Source: Clostridiales bacterium (GTDB lineage: Bacteria; Bacillota; Clostridia; Lutisporales; Lutisporaceae). Taken from it: a stretch of DNA of 7,645 nt. Below the pieces are notes generated by a model. It had not been told where the DNA came from. It saw only the letters and a program-made list of their open reading frames with translations, and did no database searches. The position numbers and the translations under genes are program-made. The stretch lies in assembly GCA_012522255.1 (NCBI GenBank), contig JAAYKT010000093.1, positions 1-7,645 of the forward strand, given 5' to 3'. This document shows, piece by piece, positions 6,196 through 7,645 of the stretch (position 1 is the first letter of the stretch; the number at the start of each line of letters is the position of its first letter).

Positions 6196-7308
6196 TTGAA
6201 ATCAAAAGTTTATTTTTATAATATGCGTGCTGGAAAAGCGACAGAAAGCATATCAAAAAAGGTATCTATGCTTTTTAATAAAGCAAGATTCAAGGATATA
6301 ATTGCCGAGGATAAACTTACAGCTATTAAAATCCATTTTGGAGAAAAAGGTAACAATGCTTTTATAAACCCCATTTATGTGAGGCAAGTTGTTGATATGA
6401 TAAAAAAACATGGCGGCAAACCTTTTTTGACTGATTCAAATACTTTGTATAAGGGAAGCAGGTCTAACGGAGTTGACCATATGATTACCGCAATAGAAAA
6501 CGGTTTTGCCTATGCTGTTGTAAATGCACCTATTATCATATCCGATGGAATATACAGCAAGGACTCTGTAGATGTTCCCATACATAAGAAACATTTTGAA
6601 AAGGTGAAGATTTCTTCAAATATTTATAGAGCTGATTCCATGGTTGTCATGTCTCATTTCAAAGGCCATGAAACGGCAGGTTTTGGCGGTGCCATAAAGA
6701 ATTTGGCTATGGGTTGTGCTCCGGCAGCAGGTAAACAACAACAGCATTCCACTTCAAAACCCGTTGTAGGTAAGGATTGCAGAGCTTGTCAGATGTGCCT
6801 CAAAAATTGCCCCACCGATGCCATCACTATGGTAGACGGTACCGCATATATCCATGCTGAAAAATGTATCGGATGCGGGGAATGTGTGTCTATGTGCACT
6901 TATAATATTATTAGGCCGAAATGGGGTACGGAAATGGATGCCTTTATTGAAAGGATGACGGAATACGCTTACGGTGCCTGGAAGACAAAAGAAGAAAATA
7001 TCGCTTTTATAAATTTTGTTATGAATGTGACTCCACTGTGCGATTGCGTGCCTTGGAGCGATGCCCCCATAGTGCCTGATATTGGCATTTTGGCTTCTTT
7101 TGACCCGGTGGCTATTGATCAGGCAAGTTACGATTTGGTAAACCAACAGGTAGGTAACCCGCACAGTAAAATAGGAGATTGCGAACAAGGTATGAAAAGC
7201 GGAGAGGACAAATTCAAGGCCATGCATCCAAAGACCAAGGGAGAGTTGCAGCTTAGCTATGGTGAGGAATTAGGGCTGGGAAGCAGGGATTATGAGCTCA
7301 TAATATGA
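6196..7308 (+). CDS. DUF362 protein with two 4Fe-4S ferredoxin motifs
   Basis: From the TTG the product has 370 residues. DUF362 hallmarks are KIHFGEKGN (45-53), SHFKGH (153-158) and GFGGAIKNLAMG (162-173). A ferredoxin-like insert follows: C195-x2-C198-x2-C201-x3-C205-Pro and C224-x2-C227-x2-C230-x3-C234, the second followed by Thr rather than Pro. Eight cysteines in this pattern bind two [4Fe-4S] clusters. After the clusters the family's C-terminal part continues (FDPVAIDQASYDLVN near 332-346). There is no signal peptide or membrane segment, so it is a cytoplasmic redox or iron-sulfur protein; the family's substrate is not established. It is transcribed alone from its own promoter and ends at a strong terminator. 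The TTG is preferred over the in-frame ATG 36 bases upstream, which has no ribosome site and lies in the -10 element. Confidence 0.93.
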   Translation: MKSKVYFYNMRAGKATESISKKVSMLFNKARFKDIIAEDKLTAIKIHFGEKGNNAFINPIYVRQVVDMIKKHGGKPFLTDSNTLYKGSRSNGVDHMITAIENGFAYAVVNAPIIISDGIYSKDSVDVPIHKKHFEKVKISSNIYRADSMVVMSHFKGHETAGFGGAIKNLAMGCAPAAGKQQQHSTSKPVVGKDCRACQMCLKNCPTDAITMVDGTAYIHAEKCIGCGECVSMCTYNIIRPKWGTEMDAFIERMTEYAYGAWKTKEENIAFINFVMNVTPLCDCVPWSDAPIVPDIGILASFDPVAIDQASYDLVNQQVGNPHSKIGDCEQGMKSGEDKFKAMHPKTKGELQLSYGEELGLGSRDYELII

Positions 7309-7370
7309 TTCCTATGGAAATGTTTTACTTATAATATGTCAAATATATTCGCTATGCCTGGTATGATAGT

Positions 7371-7407
7371 AGTGCCTGTGAATTTATAGATTAACAGGCA
7401 CTTTTTA
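7371..7407 (+). terminator. Rho-independent terminator after the DUF362 gene
   Basis: AGTGCCTGT (7371-7379) and ACAGGCACT (7394-7402) form a perfect 9-bp stem with a 14-base loop, followed on the plus strand by a T-rich run. It ends the DUF362 transcript. The convergent TrkH gene reads into the same hairpin, but on that strand the T-tract after the stem is poor, so termination there would be weaker. Confidence 0.88.
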
Positions 7408-7411
7408 TTTA

Positions 7412-7645
7412 TTATATATTAACCTTTTTCCAAAAGGACGGAACGGTAAGGAGTAAAATCGGATAGATTTCCAGCCTTCCTATCAGCATGGAAAAGGATA
7501 GTATTATTTTTGTAACAGGTGACATTAATGAGTAGTTACCCATGGGTCCCACCATGCCCAAACCGGGGCCGATGTTACCCAATGTTGCCGCCACGGATGT
7601 CAATGTTGTTGTTATATCATAGCCGTCCAAAGATACAAACAGCAC
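7412..7645 (-). CDS. TrkH-type potassium uptake protein, C-terminal fragment
   Basis: This is the last 77 residues of a TrkH/TrkG/KtrB-family membrane subunit that transports K+ with a cytoplasmic TrkA-like NAD-binding partner. The fourth pore loop and filter region is clear (TSVAATLGNIGPGLG), followed by the family's 'GNYS.MSP..K..LSF.ML.GRLEIYPILLL' final helix and a short basic tail. The gene is open to the right edge, so about 400 residues, including the earlier pore repeats, are missing. The GTG at the edge is only the first codon seen, not a start. It converges on the DUF362 gene across a shared hairpin. A trkA partner is not in the window. TrkH and KtrB cannot be separated from this fragment, so no symbol is assigned. 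Confidence 0.9.
   Translation of the reverse strand: MLFVSLDGYDITTTLTSVAATLGNIGPGLGMVGPMGNYSLMSPVTKIILSFSMLIGRLEIYPILLLTVPSFWKKVNI

Noticed and set aside
6754..7227. 157-codon minus-strand ORF inside the DUF362 gene
   Set aside because: It lies opposite the well-supported ferredoxin-motif coding sequence and has no recognisable domain.

Overview
The window looks like a low-GC, Gram-positive anaerobe of the class Clostridia. The signs are AT-rich intergenic DNA, strong AGGAGG-type ribosome binding sites, sigma-A-like promoters, a signal-peptide surface protein with InlB/MucBP-type repeats, a clostridial-style regulator (winged helix, BTAD, degenerate GGDEF) and a DUF362 ferredoxin-like protein. 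The genus cannot be fixed from the sequence alone.

Layout. Positions 1-3429 (minus strand) hold the first 1143 codons of a very large secreted or surface protein: signal peptide, long acidic linker, von Willebrand A (vWA) domain with an intact metal site, then tandem InlB-type and MucBP-type repeats. It runs off the left edge with no stop, so its anchor is not seen. Positions 3430-3738 are its upstream region, with a possible 54-codon ORF that overlaps the stop of the preceding gene. Positions 3739-4131 (minus) encode a stand-alone PAS-like protein. Positions 4132-4407 are AT-rich and contain two weak terminator candidates and a perfect dyad. Positions 4408-5637 (minus) encode the BTAD regulator, with a good promoter at 5690-5718. 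Positions 5638-6195 are a divergent intergenic region with no convincing gene. Positions 6196-7308 (plus) encode a DUF362 protein with two 4Fe-4S motifs, read from a TTG start. A strong hairpin terminator at 7371-7407 separates it from the C-terminal end of a TrkH-type potassium transporter (7412-7645, minus, N-terminus off the right edge).

How the genes may work together. Regulator, PAS protein and giant vWA protein lie in the same direction in that order. The simplest reading is a surface-adhesin locus with its own transcriptional activator and a small sensory protein. The regulator's C-terminal domain resembles a GGDEF domain that has lost its signature, and PAS domains often partner GGDEF enzymes, so a signalling theme is possible but inferred. 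DUF362 and TrkH look like unrelated neighbours. No RNA gene, CRISPR array, insertion sequence or known riboswitch was recognised.
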